Shown: positions 18,642 to 29,431, counted from the first letter of the stretch. The stretch is DNA of 64,000 bases from Candidatus Nitrotoga sp. 1052 (GCF_927312905.1 NZ_CAKMHQ010000014.1:1-64000), one strand, 5' to 3'. A program made the numbers and translations. Notes: a model not told the origin generated them from the sequence alone.

Positions 18642-19289
18642 ATGAGCAACAACAAGATTCGCAAGATTTGCGACCAGATAACCGCTCTCGAAAATGAACT
18701 AAGTACGGCTATCGAAGAACAGAGTGGTCGCCTGCGTTATCAACTCGAAGGCAAACGCGTCATATTCGAGCGAGAAATCAAGGATGTACACCAGCTTGCC
18801 AAACTAGGCGTACTGCGCTGGTTTCTGACTGTCCGCCCACAAAACTATCTCACCATGCCCATCATTTACTGATTGGCTATCCCTCTACTCTTTTTCGACT
18901 TATGCATCAGCCTCTATCAGTTAACCTGTTTTCCTGTCTACAGAATATCCAGAGTAAGGCGCGCAGACTATTTTGTATTGGATCATCAACACTTGGCATA
19001 CCTGAATATCATTGAAAAAATGCACTGCATGTATTGCTCATATGCTGTCGGGTTGCTCGCCTATGCACGTGAAATTACGGCACGCACCGAAGAATATTTT
19101 TGCCCGATCAAGCATGCACGCAAAATCCTCAGTGCGCATTCGCGCTATGAACGTTTTCTGAACTATGGTGAGGCAGATAACTTCCATGGAAAACTCGAGG
19201 AAATTCGCACCAAACTTGCCAAGGAAGCGGTGCAAGCAGACAAGCGGCAAAGTGGCGGCTCGCAAAATGCGAATGACACAACCAGGTAA
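18642..19289 (+). pseudogene. Hypothetical protein split by an in-frame TGA
   Basis: Two pieces in the same frame are separated only by TGA at 18870-18872. The first (MSNNKIRKICDQITALENELSTAIEEQ...NYLTMPIIY) is a coiled-coil-like region. The second (LAIPLLFFDLCISLYQLTCFPVYRISRVRRADYFVLDHQHLAYLNIIEKMHCMYCSYAVG...EYFCPIKHARK) has a hydrophobic helix and a Cys-rich core with CMYC and CPIKHA. Together they make a coherent protein of about 215 residues that resembles an uncharacterised membrane family. AAGGG precedes the ATG at 18642; an upstream ATG is at 18624. The gene is either broken by one substitution or read through at the stop. Two MITE-like copies flank it. Confidence 0.75.
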
Positions 19290-19656
19290 CTTTCAAAGCA
19301 GACACTGCAATAGTGCCGACCTCAATTTCTGCAATCAGACGCATTTTTATAAAACAGCAGGCTCTTCCTTTGTTTATTGCATTGCAATGTACGGTACCAA
19401 ACAGACAGAGCTCTTAAGAATTGAATATGTTCCAATAAAAAATTGTAGACACAATAAGTTTGGAAGAGCTACGGATTTCCCTTCGTTGTGCCAGACCGCC
19501 TTCATCGGATATTAAATTCAAACTTTAGAACCCATCAACCAAATGGGTTTGAAGGCATGTTTAGAGGAAACTTGATCCAAGAAACGGAGGTGTCCTTGGT
19601 AAAACTAATGAAAATTGAGCTCTAAATCATAATTTCAATATATTTAATCACCTTAT
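19290..19656. other. Intergenic, no gene recognised
   Basis: No supported coding region is present. A short inverted repeat (AACCCAT at 19529-19535 with ATGGGTT at 19543-19549, 7-base loop) is present but not followed by a T-run. The remaining sequence is AT-rich and leads into the second 141-bp repeat. Confidence 0.35.
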
Positions 19657-19797
19657 GGGCGCCTCTAAAAATTCAAGTTTCTAAGCAAGACAAGGCACGA
19701 GTAAAAAATTTGAGCGCGGCATATAGTTGATATATAAGCGATAATTTTTTTCAAGTAACACCGTATTGTGACGAAAATTGGATTTTTAGAGGTGCCC
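19657..19797. repeat. MITE-like element, copy 2 (141 bp)
   Basis: This has the same length and layout as the copy at 18414. The left end gggcgcctctaaaaattcaa and the right end are inverted repeats with two mismatches. It is flanked by TTAT on both sides (19653-19656 and 19798-19801), a plausible 4-bp target duplication. It lies just upstream of mscL, so part of the mscL promoter region may come from the element. Confidence 0.8.
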
Positions 19798-19817
19798 TTA
19801 TATGAAGGAGAAATGCT

Positions 19818-20222
19818 ATGGGTATGATGAAAGAATTTAAGGAGTTTGCCGTCAAGGGTAATGTTATCGACATGGCCGTAGGCATTATTATTGGAGCTGC
19901 GTTTGGTAAAATTGTCTCGTCTTTTGTTGGCGATATAATTATGCCTCCAATTGGAGTCCTCTTAGGCGGGGTTGATTTTTCCAACTTGGCGTTCACCGTT
20001 CAGGAAGCCAGGGGAGAAGCACCAGCTGTTGTGATCAGCTACGGGAAGTTCATCCAGACAATGATTGATTTTACGATTATTGCCTTTGCAATATTTGTGG
20101 CTATAAAAGGCATAAATTCATTAAAGAGGCAATCGGAAGAGAAACCGGCAGAACAGCCAAAAATTTCAAATGAAGAAGTGCTCCTTACAGAAATTCGTGA
20201 CTTGCTTAAGGAACGAAAGTAA
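19818..20222 (+). CDS. mscL: Large-conductance mechanosensitive channel MscL
   Basis: This inner membrane channel releases solutes under hypo-osmotic shock. The 134-residue sequence has the family layout: an N-terminal amphipathic helix [22 protein letters not shown]1 with the gate and glycine pattern ([31 protein letters not shown]), a periplasmic loop, TM2 ([20 protein letters not shown]) and a C-terminal helix ending [20 protein letters not shown] lies eight bases before the ATG. It is a single-gene unit. Confidence 0.97.
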   Translation: MGMMKEFKEFAVKGNVIDMAVGIIIGAAFGKIVSSFVGDIIMPPIGVLLGGVDFSNLAFTVQEARGEAPAVVISYGKFIQTMIDFTIIAFAIFVAIKGINSLKRQSEEKPAEQPKISNEEVLLTEIRDLLKERK

Positions 20223-20501
20223 GCTGAATATTGTAATGGACCTTCAAGACCAGCGAACTTGACACTTGCGCCATACATAACGATGGCGCATGGTTATGGC
20301 ATAGCCAAGATCAAATCCGTAGTAGAATTTTTAACATGGGCAATGCTAATGCGACAGATTTCCTGTGGCGACGCGTTCCCACGCTGGCATCGCACATAAG
20401 GCTATGCTCATCGCGGCCCACCCCGGCGGGGCTAATTTTCAATACGAGGCACTGCCAGGACATCTAGTTGTTCAAGTCACCACTTCAGGAGGATCACCAT
20501 C

Positions 20502-21203
20502 ATGCAAAATGCAACAGGCAACAATATTGGCGGCGGTAATGACACAGCCTTGCTCGAAGCTGAAGTGCGTAGTGCGGTCGAGCAGGGTCACGATGTACAA
20601 GAAATGGTGCGGAAGCTCACCTTGCACACGATCAGCGCGCGATCGCTCGATATCGAATCCTTGCGGCAGATTGCGAGTGCCGTACTGAACGGTGCGCGGG
20701 CAGGCGCGCAAAAGGAAATGCACCAGTCGGCGGCACAAAACGAAATTACACGTGAACGCCTGAAACAGGCCGTATCCGGGCTGGATGCGGCGCTAGCGCA
20801 GTTTGCTGAAGCCTCTAAACTAGCGTTGGAAGAAGCGGCGGGCCGGGCGCAATCATTTTCCAGTGAGGACCTCGCCCGCGCGCGTACCGATCTGGAAAGC
20901 CTGGAAGCGATGTTCCTGGAAACCCTGCAAAGCTCGACCTCGGGTGCCAAGGATGTTGCGGGAGAAATCCTGTACGACCTGGCTGCGCACGCCCGCACCT
21001 ATGGTTCCGCCGTGGGGGCGCAGTTGAAGGAAACCCTGGCCGTCATTACGCACCAGCTTGGCGCGGCGGGACGTCTCCAGGTTGTGACCGGGTTGCATCT
21101 GGCACAAGCCACTTCCGACCTGTTGCGTAAAATTACTGCCGGCGTGCTTATCGGCTTGGCAGATCGCATCAAACCCGGCCATACCCAAAGCAAGGAAGAC
21201 TGA
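20502..21203 (+). CDS. DUF6781-like helical protein, partner of UbiB-like kinase
   Basis: This is a soluble 233-residue alpha-helical protein of unknown function. The N-terminal part (EAEVRSAVEQGHDVQEMVRKLTLHTISARSLDIESLRQIASAVLNGARAGA) and long Ala/Glu-rich helices (110-200) recall the DUF6781 family. A mildly hydrophobic C-terminal segment (LLRKITAGVLIGLADRI) may contact the membrane. A strong AGGAGG precedes the ATG. Its TGA shares one base with the ATG of the UbiB-like gene, so the two are translationally coupled and probably act together. The base composition is GC-richer than around mscL. Confidence 0.75.
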   Translation: MQNATGNNIGGGNDTALLEAEVRSAVEQGHDVQEMVRKLTLHTISARSLDIESLRQIASAVLNGARAGAQKEMHQSAAQNEITRERLKQAVSGLDAALAQFAEASKLALEEAAGRAQSFSSEDLARARTDLESLEAMFLETLQSSTSGAKDVAGEILYDLAAHARTYGSAVGAQLKETLAVITHQLGAAGRLQVVTGLHLAQATSDLLRKITAGVLIGLADRIKPGHTQSKED

Positions 21204-22957
21204 TGCTGTGGCAGGCGCTGACAGCAGTGCGCGACCTCGGCCGCCTGTATGACATCGCCTCGATCCTGGTCCGCTATGGTTTTGGCGACATGGTGCGCCG
21301 AATGGGACTGGCCAATGCGCTGGAGCGCGCCGGGCGGGCATTGCACTGGAACAACGCTGAAGAGTTCGCCCACCTGCCCTCACCCGCGCGGGTACGACGG
21401 GCACTGGAGGAAATGGGGCCAGCTTTCGTCAAGCTTGGCCAGATGCTGGCCACTCGCGTGGACCTGTTCGAACCGGAATGGATCGCCGAATTCGCCAAAT
21501 TGCAGGACAGCGCGCCTGCTGCACCCTATGCCGAAATACGCCAGCAGCTGACCGAAGACTTGGGTGCTCCTCCCGAGGAAATATTTTCCGCCTTTGATCC
21601 CGAGCCGCTGGCGGCCGCTTCCATTGCGCAGGTGCATCGCGCCCGCCTCGAAGACGGCAGCGAAGTAGTGGTAAAGGTGCGCCGACCTGGCATTCGGCCG
21701 ATCATTGAGGCCGACCTGCGCTGGCTCATGCGATTGGCGGAACTAGCCGAAAAGGAAAGCCCGGAACTGCGCAGTTTTCACCCGCAGGAAGTGGTGCGCC
21801 AGTTTGTCCAGTCGTTGCGGCGCGAACTCGATTTCGCCAGCGAATGCCGCAATGCCCAGCGCATCGCGGAGAATTTTGCCGGTTATGCCGACAAAGACAA
21901 GTCCGCCGAGGTCGCCATACCCGAAGCGGCGCCTGAATTGCCTCCGGCGCTCCCAATCATCATCATCCCCCGCGTCCATTGGCAGTGGACCGGCGAGCGG
22001 GTGTGCGTGCAGGAATTCATCGACGGCATTCCCGGCCGCAAGCTTTCCGCCGTCGATCAGGCTGGCCTCGACCGCAGGATACTCGCTCGACGCGGGGCGC
22101 ACGCGGTGTTGAAAATGATCGTTGAAGACGGCTTTTTCCACGCCGACCCGCACCCCGGTAACGTGTTTTATCTCCCTGGCAACCGCATCGCCTTTATCGA
22201 CTTTGGTATGGTTGGAAGGCTCACCGAGGAGCGCCGCGACCAATTGATCCGCCTTCTGCTGGGATTGGTCGAACATGAACCTGCGCGCGTCGCCGATGTG
22301 CTGCTCGACTGGACGGGCGACGGCGCGGTGGATGAGAATGGTCTGATACTGGAAATCCAGACCTTCGTCGATCAATACCACGGGGTGGCGTTGAAGCAGC
22401 TAAAGTTGGGCGCCATGCTCTCCAACTTGGTGGCCATCCTTCGCCAGCACCAGTTATCACTGCCGGCCGATCTGGCGCTGCTGGTCAAAGCCTTCATCTC
22501 GCTCGAGGGCATGGGTCGCGAGCTCGACCCAGATTTTGACATGGCTGGCGAGGCGATGCCCTTGCTGGAGCAGGCGCTGCGTGCACGATATACGCCAGCC
22601 GCACTCATCAAACGCGGCTGGCGGGCAACCAGTGAGGCTCTGGCACTTGTCGCCGACTTGCCCCACGACCTCTCCCAGCTACTGCGTGCCGCCCGGCGCG
22701 GTCGGCTGGAAATCCACATTGATGTTACGCACTTGAAGCGTGTCGGCAATCAGCTCGACACCGCCGCCAACCGGCTGGTGGTCGGCATCGTCGTCGCTTC
22801 GCTCATCATCGGTTCTTCCATCGTCATGACCGTGCCAGGCGGCCCCAGCTTGCTGGGGCTACCCTTCTTTGGCACGATCGGTTACCTCGGTGCGGTGGTC
22901 GGCGGCGTATGGCTGCTGCTGTCGATCTGGAAGAGTAACAGAGCGGATCGGGAGTGA
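21203..22957 (+). CDS. UbiB/ABC1-family atypical kinase-like protein
   Basis: This 584-residue protein carries ABC1 family hallmarks: KxGQ in GPAFVKLGQMLATR, an Ala-rich nucleotide loop with PLAAASIAQVHRARL, the Lys in VVVKVRRPGI, and the catalytic/metal region HADPHPGNVF with the DFG-like IDFGMVG. The C-terminus has two transmembrane helices (VVGIVVASLIIGSSIVMTVPG and a second near 560-578), as in UbiB. Known members support ubiquinone synthesis or lipid transport. This one lies far from ubi genes and is coupled to a DUF6781-like protein, so it may be a stress-related paralogue rather than the housekeeping UbiB. Confidence 0.87.
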   Translation: MLWQALTAVRDLGRLYDIASILVRYGFGDMVRRMGLANALERAGRALHWNNAEEFAHLPSPARVRRALEEMGPAFVKLGQMLATRVDLFEPEWIAEFAKLQDSAPAAPYAEIRQQLTEDLGAPPEEIFSAFDPEPLAAASIAQVHRARLEDGSEVVVKVRRPGIRPIIEADLRWLMRLAELAEKESPELRSFHPQEVVRQFVQSLRRELDFASECRNAQRIAENFAGYADKDKSAEVAIPEAAPELPPALPIIIIPRVHWQWTGERVCVQEFIDGIPGRKLSAVDQAGLDRRILARRGAHAVLKMIVEDGFFHADPHPGNVFYLPGNRIAFIDFGMVGRLTEERRDQLIRLLLGLVEHEPARVADVLLDWTGDGAVDENGLILEIQTFVDQYHGVALKQLKLGAMLSNLVAILRQHQLSLPADLALLVKAFISLEGMGRELDPDFDMAGEAMPLLEQALRARYTPAALIKRGWRATSEALALVADLPHDLSQLLRAARRGRLEIHIDVTHLKRVGNQLDTAANRLVVGIVVASLIIGSSIVMTVPGGPSLLGLPFFGTIGYLGAVVGGVWLLLSIWKSNRADRE

Positions 22958-22997
22958 CAGCAATGACGGGTAAGCCTGCCGCTCTGGGACAGGGTGG

Positions 22998-24230
22998 ATG
23001 ATGGACCGGCGGCGCTTCCTGGCTTGCACGGGAAAATCATTTCTGGCCGGTCTTCTTGGAACACAGCCTGGCTTTGCCCTAGGCTCACACGTTAAGGAGC
23101 ATCGAGTCATGCACACGGAAAAACCCTCGCGCCGCATCACTCTGTTTCTGTGCGGTGACGTCATGACCGGCCGGGGCGTCGACCAGATACTGCCTCACCC
23201 CGGAAAGCCCCATCTCTTTGAATCCTACATGCGTTCGGCACTGGGCTACGTGGAACTCGCCGAAAAGGTGAATGGCCGCATCCGGCACCCGGTGGATTTT
23301 GCCTATATCTGGGGCGACGCCCTGGGCGCTTTCCAGCGTGCGGCGCCGGATTTGCGCATCATTAATCTGGAGACCGCGGTGACCGCCAGCGAGGATGCCT
23401 GGCCCAACAAAGGCATCCATTACCGCATGCACCCTGCCAATCTTCCCTGCCTTACCGCAGCCGGCATCGACTGCTGCGTGCTCGCCAACAACCACGTTAT
23501 GGACTGGGGCTACAAAGGTCTAGCTGAGACCTTGGATAGCCTGCACCGGGCCGGCATCGGCACCTGCGGTGCCGGCCGCGACGCCGCCGAGGCCGCAGCG
23601 CCAGCCATACTGAACATACCGGACAAGGGTCGGGTGCTAGTCTTTGCTTGGGGCACGGAAGACAGTGGCGTGCCCCGGGAATGGGCCGCAGGCGAGAGTC
23701 GGCCCGGCGTGAACTTACTGGCCGATCTAACGGCCCGCAGCTTGGAGACCATCACCCAGCAGGTGCATGCCGTGAAACGGCCTGGCGACCTGGTGGTGGC
23801 CTCCATCCACTGGGGTGGCAACTGGGGCTTCGTTGTCACAACGGAACAGCGTGCATTCGCCCACCGTCTCATCGATGCGGCCGGGGTAGACGTGGTGCAT
23901 GGCCACTCCTCCCACCACGTGAAGGGCATTGAGGTCTACCGGGACAAACCTATTCTTTACGGCTGCGGCGACTTTCTGAATGACTACGAAGGTATCACCG
24001 GTTACGAACAATACCGGGGCGACCTGGCCCTGATGTATTTTCCTACCTTGGAAGAGGGCCGACTGACCCGCTTCGCCATGATTCCCACCCAGACCCGCCG
24101 TCTCCAAGTAAACGCTGCCCCGGAGGCGGGAGTGCGCTGGCTGATGGCGACGCTGAATCGGGAGGGACGTCAGTTCGGCACGCAGGTGACCAGACTGGCG
24201 GAGCAGGATTTGTTGCTTCATTGGCAGTAG
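22998..24230 (+). CDS. CapA-family (poly-gamma-glutamate biosynthesis-like) protein
   Basis: This 410-residue protein is a metallophosphoesterase-like member of the PGA_cap family. It begins with a twin-arginine-type signal (MDRRRFLACTGKSFLAGLLG), so it is probably exported folded. Family motifs are LFLCGDVMTGRGVD, RIINLETAVT, LANNHVMDWGYKGLAETL, ASIHWGGNW and HGHSSHHVKGIEVYRDKPILYGCGDFLNDY, which supply the metal-binding Asp, Asn and His residues. Homologues in poly-gamma-glutamate operons help polymer assembly, but no capB/capC genes are nearby, so the substrate is unknown. It follows the UbiB-like gene by 40 bp, probably in the same operon. Confidence 0.85.
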   Translation: MMDRRRFLACTGKSFLAGLLGTQPGFALGSHVKEHRVMHTEKPSRRITLFLCGDVMTGRGVDQILPHPGKPHLFESYMRSALGYVELAEKVNGRIRHPVDFAYIWGDALGAFQRAAPDLRIINLETAVTASEDAWPNKGIHYRMHPANLPCLTAAGIDCCVLANNHVMDWGYKGLAETLDSLHRAGIGTCGAGRDAAEAAAPAILNIPDKGRVLVFAWGTEDSGVPREWAAGESRPGVNLLADLTARSLETITQQVHAVKRPGDLVVASIHWGGNWGFVVTTEQRAFAHRLIDAAGVDVVHGHSSHHVKGIEVYRDKPILYGCGDFLNDYEGITGYEQYRGDLALMYFPTLEEGRLTRFAMIPTQTRRLQVNAAPEAGVRWLMATLNREGRQFGTQVTRLAEQDLLLHWQ

Positions 24231-24318
24231 GTTGTGAGTAATCCCACCTCCTCCACTTTTCCTGCGGCGCAATGCGCACCGGAAGGTTGACGAGAAAAGG
24301 ATGAAAGGCAGGTCGTAT

Positions 24319-24774
24319 TCAGGTCTCCAACAGCTTCCGCGCCCAGACCAGGACAGGCTGCAGGCGCGGCGGCAGCAAGTGTGCCGCTTCCCCGAAGCTC
24401 ACCCAGCGCCATTCGTCGTGCTCCGGCCGCCCGATCTGCGGCGATACCGGCAAGACTATGGTCTTGGTGGCAGTTTCGGCCAGGTAGTAGCGCGCCACTT
24501 TGCCGCGGCCATAAGGTTCGGTCTCGCAATAGTGCTCACCCCAACGGAAGGCGAGGTCAGTGATGGAGGTTTCCTCCGCCGTTTCCCGGATGGCCGCATC
24601 CAGCAGCGCTTCGCCCGGCTCCACCATGCCTTTTGGAAAGTCCCAGTGTTGGTATGAACGCAGCATCAGCAGGCGCCAGCCGGTGCTTTCCCGGCGGACG
24701 ACAACCACTCCGGCAGAGAAGCACACAGGCTTTGAGCGCATTGGCGTTTGAAGTTTAGCAGTCATGTTCCGCAA
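24319..24774 (-). CDS. Nudix hydrolase
   Basis: A pyrophosphohydrolase of 151 residues. The Nudix box is seen as G-MVEPG-E-ALLDAAI-RETAEE-TSI, matching GX5EX7REUXEEXGU except that Thr replaces the last Gly. The preceding WDFPKG is typical of the Ap4A/NDP-sugar branch. Family members clean up nucleoside diphosphates linked to another moiety, and the substrate cannot be assigned. It is encoded opposite to and convergent with the CapA-like gene. A shorter start at Met12 (MRSKPVCFS) is possible. Confidence 0.88.
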   Translation of the reverse strand: MRNMTAKLQTPMRSKPVCFSAGVVVVRRESTGWRLLMLRSYQHWDFPKGMVEPGEALLDAAIRETAEETSITDLAFRWGEHYCETEPYGRGKVARYYLAETATKTIVLPVSPQIGRPEHDEWRWVSFGEAAHLLPPRLQPVLVWARKLLET

Positions 24775-24983
24775 GCTTTAGAATACGTTCAGCAAACAGC
24801 AAGAAGTATATGTGTATATTGCCAAGGCTGCGCGCAATTGGCGGCAAGTTGAACGCTCGTTATTAATGGCTGGTTCTATGGAGGATGCCAGATGGGAAAC
24901 TCGGAACAATGTTATGGACCGTTGTTGAGATTGATTTACCATAAAATCGTCAACACAAAAATGAAGCTCAAACAGGGAGCCGG

Positions 24984-25820
24984 GTGCGCCTGATGTGGCA
25001 CGTTCTGGGTATTCTGGCAGCGGCCTATGGTGGACTCGCGCTGGCACTATATTCTTTTCAGTCGCAGTTGGTCTTCTATCCGGGAACCGGACGCGAGATG
25101 ACTGCCACTCCTGCTCAGGTTGGTTTGCCATACGAAGATATCCATCTGAAAACTTCCGATGGCATCAGTTTACACGGCTGGTATGTCCCTGCCGCGCAGC
25201 CGCGTGGCACAGTGCTATTTTTGCATGGCAACGCAGGAAACATTTCCCACCGGCTCGATTCAGTGCGGATGTTTCATCGTCTGGGCTATAGCACGCTGAT
25301 CTTCGATTATCGCGGTTACGGGAACAGCGGCGGCACGCCCACCGAGCAGGGCACCTATCTTGATGCCGAGGCCGCATGGCGCCACCTGGCCGAACAACGG
25401 CACATCCCTTCATGCCGCATCGTGTTGTTCGGAGAATCAATGGGCGGTGCCGTTGCCGCGCAGTTGGCCGCCCACCAAAAGCCGGGTGCATTGGTGATCG
25501 CTTCCGGCTTCACTTCCGTGCCCGATCTTGCGCATCACATCTATCCATATCTCCCGGTACGATGGCTGGCGCGTATCCATTACGATACGCGGGAATATCT
25601 GCGGACTGTTACCGCGCCGGTGCTGATCGCCCACAGCCCGGAAGATGAAATCGTTCCATTCGAGCACGGGCATGCGCTCTTTGCTGCGGCCAATCCACCC
25701 AAGCAGTTTCTCGAACTCGCCGGCGGCCATAACGACGGTTTCATTTTTATGCGTGAATCATGGATCAAGGTGTTGGGCGATTTTCTTGGTGAGCGGATAG
25801 ATGCGGCTTGTATCCAGTGA
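24984..25820 (+). CDS. Alpha/beta hydrolase, membrane-anchored (BEM46-like)
   Basis: This is a serine hydrolase of 278 residues with an N-terminal membrane anchor (residues 3-22, HVLGILAAAYGGLALALYSF). It shows the oxyanion segment LFLHGNAGN, FDYRGYGNSGG, nucleophile GESMGG, the acidic residue in HSPEDEIVPFEHG and the catalytic His in GGHNDGF. This set matches the BEM46/YfhR-type family of unknown substrate. The frame starts at GTG (24984), and an ATG three codons later is equally plausible. It runs convergently towards the alcohol dehydrogenase. Confidence 0.87.
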   Translation: MRLMWHVLGILAAAYGGLALALYSFQSQLVFYPGTGREMTATPAQVGLPYEDIHLKTSDGISLHGWYVPAAQPRGTVLFLHGNAGNISHRLDSVRMFHRLGYSTLIFDYRGYGNSGGTPTEQGTYLDAEAAWRHLAEQRHIPSCRIVLFGESMGGAVAAQLAAHQKPGALVIASGFTSVPDLAHHIYPYLPVRWLARIHYDTREYLRTVTAPVLIAHSPEDEIVPFEHGHALFAAANPPKQFLELAGGHNDGFIFMRESWIKVLGDFLGERIDAACIQ

Positions 25821-25883
25821 AGCACGTATCTTTAAATCAGTATGCCGAATCCGGCGCACCCTGCTGCACGGCTTCAGGTTTCT

Positions 25884-26870
25884 CTATGCCATGACCAGCA
25901 CGGCTGCGCCGCGTATGCTGCCATTTCGAAGTCGATCAAGGGCCTCGTTGGCCTGCTCTAATCGGAAGGTTTCGACCGCTGTCCTGATGCCAGCCTTTGG
26001 GGCGATATTAAGGAATTCCTCGCCATCGCGGCGAGTGAGATTGGCAATGGATCGAATAGTGCGCTCCCCCCACAGGATGGAATAGGGGAATCCGGGCACA
26101 TCGCTCATGTGAATGCCGGCACAAACAACAGTCCCGCCTTTGGCGGTGTGACGAAGCGCCTCCGGTACCAGTGCGCCGACGGGTGCGAACAGGATGGCGG
26201 CATCCATTTCATCGGGTGGCGCTGCTGTGGAATCACCTGCCCATGTTGCGCCAAGCTCTTTGGCGAAGCGCTGCCCGGCCAAGTCGCCCGGCTTGGTGAA
26301 AGCAAAGACCGTACGCCCTTGCCAACGGGCCAGCTGGACAATTATGTGGGCCGCGGCGCCGAAACCATAAATGCCGATCCGCTCCGCATCGCCGGTGGCA
26401 ACCAGTGCGCGATACCCGATCAACCCCGCGCAAAGCAGAGGGGCAGCTTCAGCATCGGTATAACCTTCCGGCAAAATAAAGCAATAGCGCTGGTCAGCCA
26501 CGGCGTATTCCGCATAACCTCCATTCAGCGTGTACCCAGTGAAACGCGCGTTATCGCACAAATTTTCGCGCCCGCTGCTGCAATAGCGGCAATGCCCGCA
26601 AGTGTGGCCCAGCCACGGCACGCCCAACCTTTGCCCGATGGCAAACCGCTCGACCCGCTCACCCTTGGATGCAACGACGCCGACGATCTCATGACCGGGT
26701 ATCAGTGGCAGCTTCGGCCCGGAAAGTTCACCGTCCTGTATGTGCAGGTCAGTACGGCATACGCCGCAGGCGCTCACTTTTAGCAGAACTTCATCAGCGC
26801 CGCATTCAGGCTGCGGCAACTCGACTTGTTGCAGGGGCGATCCGGGTGCTTCCAGAACCATTGCACGCAT
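25884..26870 (-). CDS. Zinc-dependent alcohol dehydrogenase
   Basis: This medium-chain dehydrogenase has 328 residues. Catalytic zinc ligands are visible in ACGVCRTDLHI (Cys) and PGHEIVG (His-Glu). The structural zinc loop is CGHCRYCSSGRENLC. The nucleotide-binding Rossmann motif reads IYGFGAAAHIIVQLARWQG, a modified GxGxxG. It belongs to the AdhA-like branch that oxidises primary alcohols or reduces aldehydes with NAD(P). AGAGG precedes the ATG. It diverges from the second hsp20 with a shared upstream region. Similar dehydrogenases occur with Hsp20 and CBS genes in persistence loci of Burkholderia. Confidence 0.9.
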   Translation of the reverse strand: MRAMVLEAPGSPLQQVELPQPECGADEVLLKVSACGVCRTDLHIQDGELSGPKLPLIPGHEIVGVVASKGERVERFAIGQRLGVPWLGHTCGHCRYCSSGRENLCDNARFTGYTLNGGYAEYAVADQRYCFILPEGYTDAEAAPLLCAGLIGYRALVATGDAERIGIYGFGAAAHIIVQLARWQGRTVFAFTKPGDLAGQRFAKELGATWAGDSTAAPPDEMDAAILFAPVGALVPEALRHTAKGGTVVCAGIHMSDVPGFPYSILWGERTIRSIANLTRRDGEEFLNIAPKAGIRTAVETFRLEQANEALDRLRNGSIRGAAVLVMA

Positions 26871-26935
26871 GCTGTGCCTCTTTTCATTATCCGATAAGCG
26901 AAGCTTACTATAAGCAACTATCCAAAATATTTAGA

Positions 26936-27130
26936 TATGTTCGATACCGCACCGACCGATTTTAGTGTTACTTTTATTATGTAGCATATCATCGGAATGT
27001 TTAATTCTTGGCGATTGGACTTGTCCGAATTGCTTTATGTGACAAAGTGAGCAAGTCTGCAAGACTGTCAGCGATGAAGTGTAACTGCAGTATTTAAAAG
27101 AAATTTAAATCACTTTAATGGAGAAATATC
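26936..27130 (+). promoter_or_regulatory. Upstream region of hsp20 copy 2, conserved with copy 1
   Basis: This aligns with 10070-10254. The best-preserved block is CTTGTCCGAATTGCTTT (within 27001-27040) followed by TGACAAAG and, near the gene, TCACTTTAATGGAGAA. These shared bases are the best candidates for promoter and leader elements. They also lie between the divergent alcohol dehydrogenase and hsp20 genes, so could regulate both. No consensus sigma-32 site was found. Confidence 0.45.
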
Positions 27131-27580
27131 ATGTTGAATATCATTCCGCGTTCTCCCCTGTTAAGCAATATCGCTCGCTTCGATCCATTCACAAATATTG
27201 ACGAATTGTTCAAAGGGTTCGGGATGCGTCCGTTTTCCATGGAAACGGAGACCCCTTCCCTGATCAAGATTGATTTAACCGAAAATGACACGACCTATAC
27301 TGTGCGCGCGGAAATCCCCGGAATGAAGAAAGAGGACGTCAAGGTGCAAGTGGATGGCAATCGTGTTTCCATCAGTGCCGAGACCAAGCAGGAAAAAGAG
27401 GAAAAGGAAGGCGAAAGGGTCATTTGCCGCGAGCGCTATCAAGGATCAAGCTATCGGAGCTTTACTCTGGGCAGCGATGTGGACGAGAGCAAAGCCCAGG
27501 CCAAATTTGAAAACGGCGTGCTGGAATTGACATTGCCGAAGAAAAACGGAAAAACTGCCAAGCAGCTCGAAATTAAATAA
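27131..27580 (+). CDS. Hsp20/alpha-crystallin small heat-shock protein, copy 2
   Basis: 149 residues, differing from copy 1 only at a handful of positions, mostly in the N-terminal 30 residues (MLNIIPRSPLLSNIARFDPFTNIDELF) and near the end (KKNGKTAKQLEIK). It is a holdase that keeps unfolding proteins refoldable. The alpha-crystallin domain is intact with FENGVLELTLPKK. It is the first gene of the 27-31 kb stress island, followed by a perfect 12-bp stem-loop and then groEL. Confidence 0.94.
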   Translation: MLNIIPRSPLLSNIARFDPFTNIDELFKGFGMRPFSMETETPSLIKIDLTENDTTYTVRAEIPGMKKEDVKVQVDGNRVSISAETKQEKEEKEGERVICRERYQGSSYRSFTLGSDVDESKAQAKFENGVLELTLPKKNGKTAKQLEIK

Positions 27581-27617
27581 CCTGGCCAGTCTTTTTTTTT
27601 AAAGAGAGAAATCATAA

Positions 27618-27648
27618 TCGAGCCTTTACCCTGTGTGTAAAGGCTCGA
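27618..27648 (+). terminator. Stem-loop after hsp20 copy 2
   Basis: A perfect 12-bp inverted repeat (TCGAGCCTTTAC with GTAAAGGCTCGA) and a 7-base loop, 37 bp after the stop. The same structure follows copy 1, where one strand differs by a change that keeps a G-T pair. It may separate hsp20 expression from groEL. No strong T-run follows. Confidence 0.6.
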
Positions 27649-27778
27649 TTCATGAAGTACTGGTCTTCCCGGCACGGCACTGCCCGGTGGATGCGTCAGC
27701 CAAACCATAAAATCATGAGAGAAAAACCGTTCTCCATGCAATAAAAACAACATAGCCGTGGCAGTGATAGAAGTCTGA

Positions 27779-29431
<1,653 letters not shown>

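Noticed and set aside
19529-19549. Hairpin that might be a terminator
   Set aside because: The stem is only 7 bp, the loop 7 bases, there is no T-run, and it lies about 240 bp from the nearest gene end.
21743-22381. 212-codon minus-strand frame inside the UbiB-like gene
   Set aside because: It is the shadow of a GC-rich gene on the other strand, with no motif.
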